Of a stretch of 64,000 bases of DNA, positions 37,151-46,665 are shown in pieces (the first letter of the stretch is position 1; each line of letters begins with the position of its first letter). The stretch lies in the NCBI RefSeq assembly GCF_004801395.1, contig NZ_SSOA01000001.1:434001-498000 (forward strand), in the 5' to 3' direction. The DNA is from Gillisella terrae. GTDB lineage: Bacteria > Pseudomonadota > Alphaproteobacteria > Rhizobiales > Rhizobiaceae. The notes under the pieces are model-generated. The model did not search any database. It worked only from the letters and a program-made list of their open reading frames with translations, and was not told where the DNA came from. A program made the position numbers and the translations under genes.

Positions 37151-39529
37151 ATGGCCGTATGCTTCGCTCGCAGCGCATGTCATGGGATGTTATCAATGGT
37201 TCTTATCCTCACAGCGATTGTTTTCGCCGCGATGGGGCTGGTGCTAGGCGGTGGCGGTGTATATCTGCTTTCGTTGGGCGGCAGTCCATTTTTTCTGGTT
37301 GCGGGTCTGGTCTTTTTGCTCACGGCGCTGCTTTTGGTGATGCGCAAGGCAAGCGCGCTCACCGTGTATGGCCTTTTTATTCTCGGTTGCCTTGGCTGGG
37401 CTATCTGGGAAGTCGGGTTTGATTGGTGGCAGTTGGCATCGCGCGGCGGCCTTGTGATCGTTCTTGGCTTCTTGCTGCTTTTGCCCGCCGTGCGCCGCAA
37501 GCTTGGGCCATTGCATCGCCGCGAAGGCGGCATTGCGGCCAGCATGTGGCCGGTGGCGCTGCCAGTTCTGGTGTCGCTTTGCGTGGCTGGCTATTCCATG
37601 ACCCACGACCCTTACGGAAAATCCGGCACGCTGCCGATGGAGGTAACCGACGCCAACCCCGCCTATGGCAGCACAATCAAGGATGGCGAGTGGCACCAAT
37701 ATGGCCGCACACCCTTTGGTCAGCGCTATTCGCCGCTCACCCAGATTACCCCTGATAATGTCAAAACCCTCAAAACCGCTTGGACCTTTGAGACTGGCGA
37801 TGTGAAACAACCGGGTGACGTGGGCGAAACCACTTATCAGGTAACGCCCCTTAAGGTTGGCGATACGCTTTATCTCTGCACCCCGCACAATTGGGCCATT
37901 GCCATTGATGCTGCAACCGGCAAGCAAAAATGGAAATATGACCCCAATGTGGGTCTCAACCCCGATCGCCAACACCAGACCTGCCGCGGCGTGACCTATT
38001 ATGCCGACGCACAGGCAACAGCCGGTGCACCCTGCGCCACCCGTGTTTATCTGCCCACATCAGACGCACGCCTGATTGCGCTGGATGCGGCAAGCGGCAA
38101 GGTGTGCGAGAGCTTTGCCGACAAGGGCACGCTGCACCTTGAGCAGGGCATGAAATACAATCCGGCTGGCTATTATTATTCCACCTCGCCGCCGGTGATT
38201 GCGGCTGGCAAGATCATCATTGGCGGTGCCGTCAATGATAACTATTCCACCATGGAGCAATCCGGCGTAATCCGCGCCTTTGATGTGCACACCGGTGCCC
38301 TGATCTGGAACTGGGATAGTGGCAACCCAACAGAAACCACACCAATCCCTGCGGGTCAGACCTATACGGTCAATTCACCCAATAGCTGGTCGGTATTTTC
38401 AGCAGATGAACAGCTCGGTCTTGTGTATTTGCCGATGGGCAATCAGGTGCCCGACCAATTGGGCATGAACCGCAGCGCCAATGTGGAGAAATACTCGTCT
38501 TCTGTTGTGGCTTTGGATATCAACACCGGGCAGGTGCGCTGGGTAAAGCAATTTGTGCACCATGACCTGTGGGACATGGATGTGCCTGCCCAGCCCGTGC
38601 TGCTGGATTTGAAGCGTGACGGCGCAACCATTCCAGCGCTGGTGGCTCCGACAAAGCAGGGCGATATCTATGTGCTGGACCGTCGCACCGGCCAGCCGAT
38701 TATTCCGGTGAAAGAACTGCCGGCGCCGGGCGGCACCATTCCTGAAGATCATGCCTCGCCAACCCAGCCGATTTCGGAGCTGACCTTCCGCCCGGAAAAG
38801 CTGCAAGAGCGCAACATGTGGGGCATCACCCTGCTGGATCAGCTGGCCTGCCGCATCCGGTTTCATGAGTTGCGCTATGACGGCCAATATACGCCGCCAT
38901 CCTTGCAAGGCTCTATCATCTATCCCGGCAATTTCGGCACCTTCAATTGGGGCTCTGTTGCGGTCGATCCAGAGCGCGGCCTGATGTTCGGTATGCCGAC
39001 CTATCTGGCGTTTACCTCGCAACTGGTGCCGCGCGATCAGGTGCCACCGAAAAAGCAGGATGAAAAGGGATCGGAACAGGGCCTGAACCGCAATGACGGC
39101 GCACCCTATGCCGTGAAAATGGGTCCGTTCCTGTCGCCCCTTGGCATCCCATGCCAGGCTCCACCATGGGGCACTGTTGCGGGCGTCGATCTCAACACTG
39201 GCAAGATCGCCTATCAGCATCGCAACGGCACGGTCCGGGATATGACCCCGCTGCCACTGCCTTTTGCTGTGGGTGTGCCGGGCATTGGTGGTCCGATGAT
39301 TACCAAATCCGGCGTGGTTTTCCTCGGTGCTGCCGTTGATAACTACGTTAGGGCCTATGATCTCGCCACCGGCAAAGTGCTCTGGAAAGGCCGTCTGCCA
39401 GCGGGCGGACAGGCAACGCCTATGAGCTACGAGCTGAACGGTAAGCAATATGTGGTGCAGGTCGCCGGTGGCCATGGCTCGATTGGCACCAAGCCGGGCG
39501 ATTATGTTATTGCCTATACGCTGCCATAG
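37151..39529 (+). CDS. gcd: Membrane-bound PQQ-dependent glucose (quinate/shikimate-type) dehydrogenase
   Basis: About 792 residues. Five N-terminal membrane helices (to about 150) are followed by a periplasmic eight-bladed propeller that binds PQQ and oxidises sugars, feeding electrons to ubiquinone. Propeller motifs are FGQRYSPLTQITPDNVKTLKTAW (in part), PLKVGDTLYLCTPHN, YAIDAATGK-like AIDAATGKQKW, HHDLWDMDVPAQP and the C-terminal YVVQVAGGHGS. ATG 37151 is preceded by AAGGGC; ATG 37187 or 37196 is also possible. No pqq synthesis genes occur in the window, so the cofactor must come from elsewhere. Confidence 0.92.
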   Translation: MAVCFARSACHGMLSMVLILTAIVFAAMGLVLGGGGVYLLSLGGSPFFLVAGLVFLLTALLLVMRKASALTVYGLFILGCLGWAIWEVGFDWWQLASRGGLVIVLGFLLLLPAVRRKLGPLHRREGGIAASMWPVALPVLVSLCVAGYSMTHDPYGKSGTLPMEVTDANPAYGSTIKDGEWHQYGRTPFGQRYSPLTQITPDNVKTLKTAWTFETGDVKQPGDVGETTYQVTPLKVGDTLYLCTPHNWAIAIDAATGKQKWKYDPNVGLNPDRQHQTCRGVTYYADAQATAGAPCATRVYLPTSDARLIALDAASGKVCESFADKGTLHLEQGMKYNPAGYYYSTSPPVIAAGKIIIGGAVNDNYSTMEQSGVIRAFDVHTGALIWNWDSGNPTETTPIPAGQTYTVNSPNSWSVFSADEQLGLVYLPMGNQVPDQLGMNRSANVEKYSSSVVALDINTGQVRWVKQFVHHDLWDMDVPAQPVLLDLKRDGATIPALVAPTKQGDIYVLDRRTGQPIIPVKELPAPGGTIPEDHASPTQPISELTFRPEKLQERNMWGITLLDQLACRIRFHELRYDGQYTPPSLQGSIIYPGNFGTFNWGSVAVDPERGLMFGMPTYLAFTSQLVPRDQVPPKKQDEKGSEQGLNRNDGAPYAVKMGPFLSPLGIPCQAPPWGTVAGVDLNTGKIAYQHRNGTVRDMTPLPLPFAVGVPGIGGPMITKSGVVFLGAAVDNYVRAYDLATGKVLWKGRLPAGGQATPMSYELNGKQYVVQVAGGHGSIGTKPGDYVIAYTLP

Positions 39530-39560
39530 TAAAATATCGACAAGATATTGAAATCAAATG

Positions 39561-39597
39561 AGAACCCTCGAGGATAGACCTCGGGGGTTCTTTTTTT
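39561..39597 (+). terminator. gcd terminator
   Basis: A 13-bp stem AGAACCCTCGAGG/CCTCGGGGGTTCT (one T-G pair) with a 5-base loop and a run of seven T. Confidence 0.9.
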
Positions 39598-39689
39598 GAT
39601 ACAGGTCGATAAAATCCAACATCAGTGAAGCAACCAAACCTTAACCATGATGGGGTTAAAACGAATCACTCACGTAAAGGATGGTTCGA

Positions 39690-39971
39690 ATGCCCAACAC
39701 TGCCGCCCAACTTCAGCCCACCCCATCATCGCTCGCGTTTTTTCCGCTCGCAAGCCGTCGTGATCTGGTGCGCAGCGCAGCAGTAACCCTCGACCGCCTG
39801 CACGGCGATAACGCCACCGTCTTCTGGCGCACCACCTGCCGCCAGCTCGGAGCCGAACTGCTCGACCTCGGCTGCCCCGAAGAAGACATGCGCGCTGAAA
39901 TCATGGAATTTCAAGACGCCGTGCAAATGGAACTGATGTGGTTGCATCAGGGGGATGAAGCCAAGGCGTGA
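39690..39971 (+). CDS. Small hypothetical protein (DUF6074-like)
   Basis: 93 residues from ATG 39690, with AAAGGA eight bases upstream. LAFFPLASRRDLVRSAAVTLDRL, TCRQLGAELLDLGCPEEDM and FQDAVQMELMW recall small rhizobial proteins of the DUF6074 type, but the match is from memory. It is helical, without signal or membrane segment. Function unknown. It converges with vapC. Confidence 0.7.
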   Translation: MPNTAAQLQPTPSSLAFFPLASRRDLVRSAAVTLDRLHGDNATVFWRTTCRQLGAELLDLGCPEEDMRAEIMEFQDAVQMELMWLHQGDEAKA

Positions 39972-39992
39972 GGTTGGTGCTGTGATGAAGGC

Positions 39993-40421
39993 TTAAGATA
40001 ACGCCTGCCACGGGTTGATCAGGATAACGCCGGTTCCCTCGAAATCTGCAGAATTTCTGGTGACCACAGTCATGCCGTGAACAAGGGCCGTCGCCGCGAT
40101 TAGCGCATCACTCTCATTGCGGCGGTCTGGGACGTGAAGATGGGCGCAACGCGTTGCCACATCATCGTCGATGACAAGAATGCGTCCCGAGAATTCTGGT
40201 CGAACGCGGCCATCCATCCAGTCGCGCAGGCGAGACGCCTGAACTTTATCGCGACGCTGGAGGCTCAAGATGCCACGCTCCAACTCAAGAATTGTAATCG
40301 CAGAAATGAACAGCTGGTCCGGGTTCTGGGCAGCAACCCAAGCCGTGACGTTCCTGTCCGCTTTACCGTCTCCGGCTTTGCGCAGTTCGGAGACGACATT
40401 GGTATCCAGCAGATAGTTCAA
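39993..40421 (-). CDS. vapC: Type II toxin, PIN-domain ribonuclease (VapC)
   Basis: A 142-residue PIN-domain protein. Acidic active-site residues: D6 in YLLDTNVVSELRK, a Glu in ITILELERGIL (about 46), and Asp in NESDALIAATA (about 104), with TRNSADF near the end. PIN toxins cut RNA when not bound by antitoxin. It overlaps the antitoxin gene by 4 bp (ATGA), the normal antitoxin-first arrangement. Confidence 0.93.
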   Translation of the reverse strand: MNYLLDTNVVSELRKAGDGKADRNVTAWVAAQNPDQLFISAITILELERGILSLQRRDKVQASRLRDWMDGRVRPEFSGRILVIDDDVATRCAHLHVPDRRNESDALIAATALVHGMTVVTRNSADFEGTGVILINPWQALS

Positions 40422-40666
40422 GATAAATCAACCTCACGGACCGAAATCACGGCGCGTGGTGGATCGAACTCAATCGACGACAGGCCGGGCATCGATAGTG
40501 CATCGACAAGATTGCGACGCTTGCCGCTCAACCGCTCGAACTCTTCATACGTCATCAACACATGCGAAGGCCGACCACGATCGGTAATGATGACGGGGCC
40601 AGTCTCGGCAGCGCGTTTTGCACGGCTGACATCTTGATTAAGTTCTCGGCTTGTGAAGTGGGGCAT
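40418..40666 (-). CDS. Type II antitoxin, Phd/YefM family
   Basis: An 82-residue antitoxin. FTSRELNQDVSRAKRAAETGPVIITDRGRPSHVLMTYEEFERL is the classic Phd/YefM N-terminal DNA-binding fold (quoted as GPVIITDRGRPSHVL); the C-terminal third should bind VapC. It likely represses its own operon. I use ATG 40666; a TTG three codons earlier is in frame. A Phd-type antitoxin with a VapC-type toxin is a common mix. Confidence 0.9.
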   Translation of the reverse strand: MPHFTSRELNQDVSRAKRAAETGPVIITDRGRPSHVLMTYEEFERLSGKRRNLVDALSMPGLSSIEFDPPRAVISVREVDLS

Positions 40667-40736
40667 AGCTATCAATCTTAATGTAGTTATGTGCCTACAT
40701 ATAATCTATTTGAGCTTATTCGGCAAGCTGGAACGC

Positions 40737-43403
40737 TCAAGCCCGCTCCACAAACCCATCCAGCACCCGCTTTTGCCCGGCTCTGTCAAAATCGATGGTC
40801 AGCTTATTCCCCTCAACGCTGGCCACATTGCCATTGCCGAATTTGATGTGGAACACACGGTCGCCCACCGCAAATTTTGATGGCTCAGAGGCTGTGGATT
40901 TGGCCACCAGATGGCCGTCGATGGTTTTGCCGCGGGGGCCGCTTTCGCCGTAGCCGATGCGCTCGACCGAGTGGCCGGAGCGGCTGCCCCAGTTTTCGCG
41001 GGTGGCGTCGGTTTTGTTGGCCTGGGCGCGTTTCCAGCCGGGGGTGGAGTAGGAGCTTTGGAAAGGCTCCTGCTTGTCAAAGCGCGATTGGCCGTAGCCG
41101 CCGCCGCGGCCATAGCCGCCGTAACTGGTCTCGGCTTCCGCTACCTCCACATGGGCGGGTGGCAGTTCATCCAAAAAGCGCGATGGCATGGTGGATTGCC
41201 AAAGCCCATGAATGCGGCGGTTGGAGACAAACCACAGATGGCAGCGGCGCTTGGCGCGGGTGATCCCGACATAGGCAAGGCGACGTTCTTCTTCCAAGCC
41301 AGCACGGCCGCTTTCATCCAGCGCGCGCTGGTGCGGAAACAGGCCTTCTTCCCAACCGGGCAGAAACACGGTTTCAAACTCCAGCCCCTTGGCCGAATGC
41401 AGCGTCATGATCGAGATGGCGTCCATATTCTCGTTTTGCTCGGCATCCATCACCAAGGAGACGTGCTCGAGAAAGCCGCGCATACTGTCAAAACCTTCCA
41501 TCGAGCGGATCAGTTCTTTCAGGTTCTCAAGCCTGCCCGGAGCTTCCGCCGATTTGTCGTTCTGCCACATGGCGGTGTAGCCGCTCTCATCGAGGATTTT
41601 TTCGGCCAATTCCGTGTGTGGGGTGGTGTCGAGCATATCCTGCCAGCGGGTGAAATCCGCCACCACATCCAAAAGCGATTTGCGCGCCTTGGGTTTTAGC
41701 TCATCGGTCAGCACAATGTCGCTTGCCGCCTGCAACATCGGAATATCGCGGGCGCGGGCATAGTCATGCAAGTTGCGAATGGTGGTGTCGCCAAGGCCGC
41801 GCTTGGGCGTGTTGACGATACGCTCAAAGGCCAAATCATCGGCAGGCTGGCAGACCAGTCGGAAATAGGCCATGGCATCGCGGATTTCGAGCCGCTCATA
41901 AAAGCGCGGGCCGCCAATGACCCGATAGTTCAGGCCCAGTGTGACAAACCGATCTTCAAACTCGCGCATCTGAAAGGATGCGCGCACCAGAATGGCCATG
42001 TCATTCAAAAGATGCTGATTGCGTTGCAGCTGCTCGATTTCCTCGCCAACGGCGCGGGCCTCTTCTTCCGAATCCCAGGCGGCGTGCACCACCACTTTTT
42101 CATCATTCGGGTCGACGCGATCGGTAAACAGCGTTTTGCCAAGACGGCCTTCATTATGGGCAATCAAATGGCCCGCCGCACCAAGGATATGCTCGGTTGA
42201 TCGATAATTGCGCTCGAGCTTGATGACTTTTGCGCCCGGAAAATCCTTCTCAAACCGCAGGATGTTATCAACTTCAGCGCCGCGCCAGCCATAGATCGAC
42301 TGGTCATCATCGCCAACGCAGCAGATATTAATCTGCTGCGATTTGTTTTCGTTCACGCTGTCGCCGCTTTGCGGCTCGCTCCACGGGGGCGCACCATCAG
42401 GTGCGACGGCCGCTTGGCCTTGCCGCCCGTTGGGCGGATTGGTGCCCCGCTTTGACGCAGAGGGCCTTTGTGCCAGCAAACGCAGCCACATATATTGTGC
42501 GGTGTTGGTGTCCTGATACTCATCCACCAGAATATAGCGAAAGCGCTGGTGATAATCGCGCAGCACATCGGGATTGGCCCGGAACATGCGGATGGGGTGC
42601 AACAAAAGATCGCCAAAATCGCAGGCGTTCAGGCTTTTCAGCCGGTTTTGATAGGCGGCGTAAAGCTCGCGGCCACGGCCATTGGCAAAGGCGCGGGCAT
42701 CGCCTTCCGGAATTTGCGATGGGTCCAGCCCCTTGTTTTTCCAGCCATCAATCATGGCGGCAAATTGTTTGGCAGGCCAGCGCTTGTCGTCCAGCCCTTC
42801 GGCTTGAATGATCTGTTTGATCAGCCGCACCACGTCATCGGTATCGAGAATGGTGAAATCGGATGACAGCCCCACAAGCTCGGCGTGGCGGCGCAAAAGC
42901 TTCACCCCAATGGAGTGGAAGGTGCCAAGCCATGGCATGCCCTCAACGGCACCGCCAACAAGAACGCCAATGCGTTCCTTCATTTCGCGGGCGGCTTTGT
43001 TGGTAAAGGTCACCGCCAGAATCTGGCTGGGAAAGGCGCGGCCTGTGGCCAGCACATGGGCAATGCGGGTGGTGAGCACGCGGGTCTTTCCGGTTCCGGC
43101 ACCGGCCAGCACCAGGACCGGTCCGTCCAGCGTTTCCACCGCTTCGCGCTGCTCGGGGTTTAACCCTGAGAGATAATCGGGCGTGCGGGCCTGATCGCGC
43201 GCAGCAATGGCGCGGGCGGCAATACCCAAACTCCCGCCAGACGGATTAGCGCCCGAATGTGCGCCCGTCTCGCTGTCAAAGACAGACGGGCGGGCAGGGG
43301 AAGGCGCACCCATATCAGCGTCTCTGGGGGTGGTGCCAGACGCGGGTTTTCTAGGCGTGGGTTCTTCATCGAAGAAGGGAAAATCATCAAAACCGGTGCT
43401 CAT
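40737..43403 (-). CDS. UvrD/PcrA-type DNA helicase with palindromic insert
   Basis: A superfamily 1A 3'-5' helicase of 888 residues, probably the repair/replication helicase UvrD/PcrA. Motifs in order: I AGAGTGKTRVL, II VDEYQDTN (about 296), III GDDDQSIYGWRG (about 357), IV LERNYRST, IVa VIGGPRFYER, V TLHSAKGLEFE, VI YVGITRAKRR; a Tudor-like C-terminus follows (VGDRVFHIKFGNGNVASVEG). Residues about 311-353, between motifs II and III, are an in-frame insert encoded by a chain of small palindromes, and residues about 28-67 are also low-complexity. Motifs are intact, so it should be active. GAGGGG precedes ATG 43403 closely. Confidence 0.93.
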   Translation of the reverse strand: MSTGFDDFPFFDEEPTPRKPASGTTPRDADMGAPSPARPSVFDSETGAHSGANPSGGSLGIAARAIAARDQARTPDYLSGLNPEQREAVETLDGPVLVLAGAGTGKTRVLTTRIAHVLATGRAFPSQILAVTFTNKAAREMKERIGVLVGGAVEGMPWLGTFHSIGVKLLRRHAELVGLSSDFTILDTDDVVRLIKQIIQAEGLDDKRWPAKQFAAMIDGWKNKGLDPSQIPEGDARAFANGRGRELYAAYQNRLKSLNACDFGDLLLHPIRMFRANPDVLRDYHQRFRYILVDEYQDTNTAQYMWLRLLAQRPSASKRGTNPPNGRQGQAAVAPDGAPPWSEPQSGDSVNENKSQQINICCVGDDDQSIYGWRGAEVDNILRFEKDFPGAKVIKLERNYRSTEHILGAAGHLIAHNEGRLGKTLFTDRVDPNDEKVVVHAAWDSEEEARAVGEEIEQLQRNQHLLNDMAILVRASFQMREFEDRFVTLGLNYRVIGGPRFYERLEIRDAMAYFRLVCQPADDLAFERIVNTPKRGLGDTTIRNLHDYARARDIPMLQAASDIVLTDELKPKARKSLLDVVADFTRWQDMLDTTPHTELAEKILDESGYTAMWQNDKSAEAPGRLENLKELIRSMEGFDSMRGFLEHVSLVMDAEQNENMDAISIMTLHSAKGLEFETVFLPGWEEGLFPHQRALDESGRAGLEEERRLAYVGITRAKRRCHLWFVSNRRIHGLWQSTMPSRFLDELPPAHVEVAEAETSYGGYGRGGGYGQSRFDKQEPFQSSYSTPGWKRAQANKTDATRENWGSRSGHSVERIGYGESGPRGKTIDGHLVAKSTASEPSKFAVGDRVFHIKFGNGNVASVEGNKLTIDFDRAGQKRVLDGFVERA
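42330..42465. repeat. Chain of small palindromes inside the uvrD-like gene
   Basis: Successive stems: GCCGC-TTT-GCGGC, GCACC-ATCA-GGTGC and CCGCCC-GTT-GGGCGG. It lies in frame between helicase motifs II and III. The length is a multiple of three in effect, since the downstream frame is kept. Confidence 0.65.
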
Positions 43404-43696
43404 GCCCCTCAATGTAGTGATTCTACCCCGAAAGGCTAGTCAGATGTTCCGGTTTTATTCCCGTTTTTGACAGAAGTTGTGTGTTCTTGGCTGCATAAGG
43501 CGTATTTTTCGCCACCAGTGCCTGATTGAAGAGGGGGCGAGAACAAGAGATTGCTTATTCACACATGCGGTCAGATGTTGTCTTCACAGATTTGTTACTG
43601 GGGCGCGCAAGTATTAAACTGTCACAAAACCTTTGTGAAAGAGGCGTAGGTCGATCCCGGACAATAAAACTTGTGACGACAACAGGGATTGCTTCA
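43404..43696. promoter_or_regulatory. Divergent region uvrD-like / pstS
   Basis: About 290 bp between two divergent starts. It should hold the pst promoter and the helicase promoter. A codon run in frame upstream of pstS from 43526 does not look like coding sequence. Confidence 0.45.
43619..43638 (+). promoter_or_regulatory. Possible Pho box before pstS
   Basis: CTGTCACAAAACCTTTGTGA. The first half matches the PhoB half-site CTGTCAY; the second half is poor. It lies about 60 bp before the pstS start, a plausible place. A weak call based on one half-site and the gene identity. Confidence 0.35.
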
Positions 43697-44749
43697 ATGA
43701 CTTTGATCAGAAAAATCACCATGGGTGCTACAGTTGCAGCACTGAGCCTGACATTTGCCAGCGCAACATTTGCGGCTGACATTGCAGGCGCTGGCTCCAG
43801 CTTTATCTACCCTGTTTTCGCCAAGTGGGGTGAGGCCTACAAAGCGAAAACCGGTATCAACCTGAACTATCAGTCGATTGGTTCCGGCGGCGGCATCAAG
43901 CAGGTTGAAGCCAAGACTGTTACCTTTGGCGCAACTGACAAGCCTTTGAGCGATGAAGAGCTTGAAAAGAACGGCCTGACCCAGTTTCCGATGATCATGG
44001 GCGGCATTGTGCCTATGTATAACGTGGAAGGTGTCAAGCCCGGCGAACTGGTGCTGGATGGCAAGACGCTTGAAGAAATCTACATGGGCAAGATCACCAA
44101 GTGGAATGATCCTGCCATTGCAGCCCTCAACAAGGGTACAAAGCTTCCCGATCAGGCCATTGTTGTTGTTCACCGCGCGGACGGCTCCGGCACCACCTTT
44201 AACTTCACTGACTACCTCAGCAAGATCTCGCCGGAATGGAAGAGCAAGATCGGCTCCGACACCGCTGTTGAATGGCCGGTTGGCGTGGGTGCCAAGGGCT
44301 CTGAAGGCGTTGCCAACACCGTGAAGCAGACCGCTGGTGCCATCGGCTACAATGAATATGCCTATGTGATCCAGAACCACCTCGGCTATGCCAAGATGGT
44401 CAATGCGGCTGGCAAGACAGTTGAGCCATCGCTGGACAGCTTTGCTTCTGCTGCTGCAAACGCCGATTGGGCAAAGGCCAAGAACTTCCACGTTGTGATC
44501 ACCAATCAGCCTGGCGACAAGAGCTGGCCAATTGCTGCTTCCACATGGGTTCTGATCCACAAGACCCCTGTTGATAAGGCTGCAACCGAAGCTGCCTTGA
44601 AGTTCTTCGCCTGGGCTTACAAGGACGGCACCTCAGAAGCCAAGTCTTTGCAATATGTTGCTATTCCAAAGTCGGTTGTAACCCTGATTGAAAAGTCCTG
44701 GGAAGAAAACATCAAGGCTGACGGCAAGCCTGTCTTTAAGGCCATGTAA
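43697..44749 (+). CDS. pstS: Phosphate ABC transporter, substrate-binding protein PstS
   Basis: A 350-residue periplasmic phosphate-binding protein. Signal peptide to about residue 27 (ending SATFA, then [10 protein letters not shown]). Phosphate-contacting text: [37 protein letters not shown] and [16 protein letters not shown], the family's Ser/Thr/Arg/Asp ligands. ATG 43697 is preceded by ACAGGGA; the longer frame to 43526 lacks a signal. First gene of pstSCAB; a stem-loop after it may protect the pstS message. Confidence 0.96.
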   Translation: MTLIRKITMGATVAALSLTFASATFAADIAGAGSSFIYPVFAKWGEAYKAKTGINLNYQSIGSGGGIKQVEAKTVTFGATDKPLSDEELEKNGLTQFPMIMGGIVPMYNVEGVKPGELVLDGKTLEEIYMGKITKWNDPAIAALNKGTKLPDQAIVVVHRADGSGTTFNFTDYLSKISPEWKSKIGSDTAVEWPVGVGAKGSEGVANTVKQTAGAIGYNEYAYVIQNHLGYAKMVNAAGKTVEPSLDSFASAAANADWAKAKNFHVVITNQPGDKSWPIAASTWVLIHKTPVDKAATEAALKFFAWAYKDGTSEAKSLQYVAIPKSVVTLIEKSWEENIKADGKPVFKAM

Positions 44750-44778
44750 TCTTTTGGCCTCCTGTTGAACGTATTGTG

Positions 44779-44804
44779 GCAGCGGGTGTGTATGCGCCCG
44801 CTGC
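44779..44804 (+). terminator. Stem-loop between pstS and pstC
   Basis: A 10-bp stem GCAGCGGGTG/CGCCCGCTGC (one T-G pair) in the 90-bp gap. It has no T-run, fitting a processing or attenuation hairpin that raises PstS over the membrane subunits. Confidence 0.55.
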
Positions 44805-44839
44805 TTCTTGCTTGAATATTCTCTGTTCTGGGGTGTCAG

Positions 44840-45805
44840 ATGTTGATTGAGGGCCAATCGCCGTTAAGCGATGGAGGTGCAGGGGCAAAAAGCCAGCGCA
44901 TTCAGGACATTATTTTCATCAAAACAACGTGGCTCTGTGCCATGCTGGTGATGGTGGTTCTGCTTGGCGTCTTTCTTTCACTGTTCATCGATTCCATGCC
45001 AACGTGGCGCGAATTCGGTCTCAGTTTTATCTGGAATGAGCGCTGGAGCCCGGCCAAAGACATTTACGGGGCCGCAGCACCAATTTTTGGCACGCTGGTG
45101 ACGTCGGTGATTGCCTTGGTGATTGGGGTGCCGATCAGCTTTGGCATCGCCATTTTCCTCAATGAAATTTGCCCCATGCCACTGCGCCGGCCCATTGGCG
45201 TTGCCATTGAGCTTCTGGCTGGCATTCCCAGCATCATTTACGGTTTGTGGGGCTTTTTTGTTCTGGCTCCGATCATGCAAACCACCGTTCAGCCCTTTTT
45301 GCTCGACACGCTGGGCCATGTGCCGGGGCTGGATATCTTGTTCAGTGGTGCGCCCTACGGCATCGGCCTGCTGACGGCAGGCATTGTGCTGGCCATCATG
45401 ATCTTGCCCTTCATCACGTCGATTACCCGCGATGTGTTCAGCACGGTGCCGGTGCTGCTGCGTGAATCGGCCTATGGCATGGGCATGACCACGTGGGAAG
45501 TGGTGTTCAACATCATCATTCCCTACACCCGCCGCGGCCTGATTGGCGGTATTATGTTGGGTCTTGGCCGCGCCCTTGGCGAGACCATGGCTGTGACCTT
45601 TGTGATCGGCAATTCCCACCGCATCGCCGCATCATTGCTGGCACCCGCCACGACAATTTCGGCGTCTATTGCCAATGAATTCAGCGAGGCGACGTCGGAT
45701 CTCTATTCATCCAGCCTGATTGCGCTGGGTCTGATCCTGTTCTTCATCACGTTTGGGGTGTTGGCGATTGCAAAGTGGCTCATTGGCCGCAGCGAAACCT
45801 ATTGA
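44840..45805 (+). CDS. pstC: Phosphate ABC transporter permease PstC
   Basis: A 321-residue inner-membrane subunit with six or so hydrophobic segments (first [20 protein letters not shown]). The permease EAA loop is visible as [22 protein letters not shown]. It pairs with PstA to form the channel. The stop at 45805 precedes pstA by 10 bp. Confidence 0.95.
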   Translation: MLIEGQSPLSDGGAGAKSQRIQDIIFIKTTWLCAMLVMVVLLGVFLSLFIDSMPTWREFGLSFIWNERWSPAKDIYGAAAPIFGTLVTSVIALVIGVPISFGIAIFLNEICPMPLRRPIGVAIELLAGIPSIIYGLWGFFVLAPIMQTTVQPFLLDTLGHVPGLDILFSGAPYGIGLLTAGIVLAIMILPFITSITRDVFSTVPVLLRESAYGMGMTTWEVVFNIIIPYTRRGLIGGIMLGLGRALGETMAVTFVIGNSHRIAASLLAPATTISASIANEFSEATSDLYSSSLIALGLILFFITFGVLAIAKWLIGRSETY

Positions 45806-45815
45806 GGAGCATGAT

Positions 45816-46664
45816 ATGTCGATTATTGCACGGCGTTATCTTGTTAATCGCATTGCCATGACCCTATCCGTCATCTCGGCGGTGATTGGTCTGGGCTTTC
45901 TGGCGTCCATTTTGTGGACCTTGCTCTATAATGGTCTGACGGCCATCAACCTTGATATCTTTACCCAGATGACACCGCCGCCCGGCTCCAGCGGCGGTTT
46001 GGCCAATGCCATCTATGGCTCGTTCATGATGACATTGATTGCCACCGTGATTGCCACGCCGGTGGGCATTCTGGCAGGCACCTATCTTGCCGAATATGGT
46101 CGCGGCTCAAAGATTGCCGCGGTTGCCATTTTCATCAACGATATTTTGCTGGCCGCGCCATCCATCATTGTCGGTCTGTTTATCTATGCGCTGCTGGTTG
46201 TGCCGTTCAAACATTTCTCCGGCTATTCGGGCGCCATTGCTTTGGCGGTGATTGCCATTCCGGTGATCAACCGCACCACGCAGGATATGCTGGCGCTGGT
46301 GCCGGACGCGATGCGCGAGGCGGCAGCCGCCCTTGGTGCACCGCGCTGGAAGGTGATGACGGCGGTTGTCTGGCGCAGCGCCCGCAGCGGCATTTTGACC
46401 GGGGTTTTGTTGGCGGTTGCCCGCATCAGCGGCGAGACGGCCCCCTTGCTGTTTACCGCACTCAACAATCAATTCTGGACGGCTGATCTCAGCCAGCCAA
46501 TTGCCAATCTGCCGGTGGTGATTTTCCAATTCGCCATGAGCCCTTACGATGATTGGCAGCGTCTGGCCTGGGGTGGTGCCTTGATTATCACGGTCACGAT
46601 TTTGCTGCTGAATATTGTCGCACGAAGCCTGGCTTCCGGATCACTCTTTTCGAAGGAGAATTAA
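45816..46664 (+). CDS. pstA: Phosphate ABC transporter permease PstA
   Basis: A 282-residue permease; six membrane segments, with EAA motif [21 protein letters not shown] (about 165). ATG 45816 is preceded by GAGGAGC. The pstB start follows the stop by one base, so translation is coupled. Confidence 0.95.
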   Translation: MSIIARRYLVNRIAMTLSVISAVIGLGFLASILWTLLYNGLTAINLDIFTQMTPPPGSSGGLANAIYGSFMMTLIATVIATPVGILAGTYLAEYGRGSKIAAVAIFINDILLAAPSIIVGLFIYALLVVPFKHFSGYSGAIALAVIAIPVINRTTQDMLALVPDAMREAAAALGAPRWKVMTAVVWRSARSGILTGVLLAVARISGETAPLLFTALNNQFWTADLSQPIANLPVVIFQFAMSPYDDWQRLAWGGALIITVTILLLNIVARSLASGSLFSKEN

Positions 46665-46665
46665 A

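Noticed and set aside
38399-39475. 358-codon open frame antisense to gcd
   Set aside because: Shadow of the glucose dehydrogenase propeller repeats.
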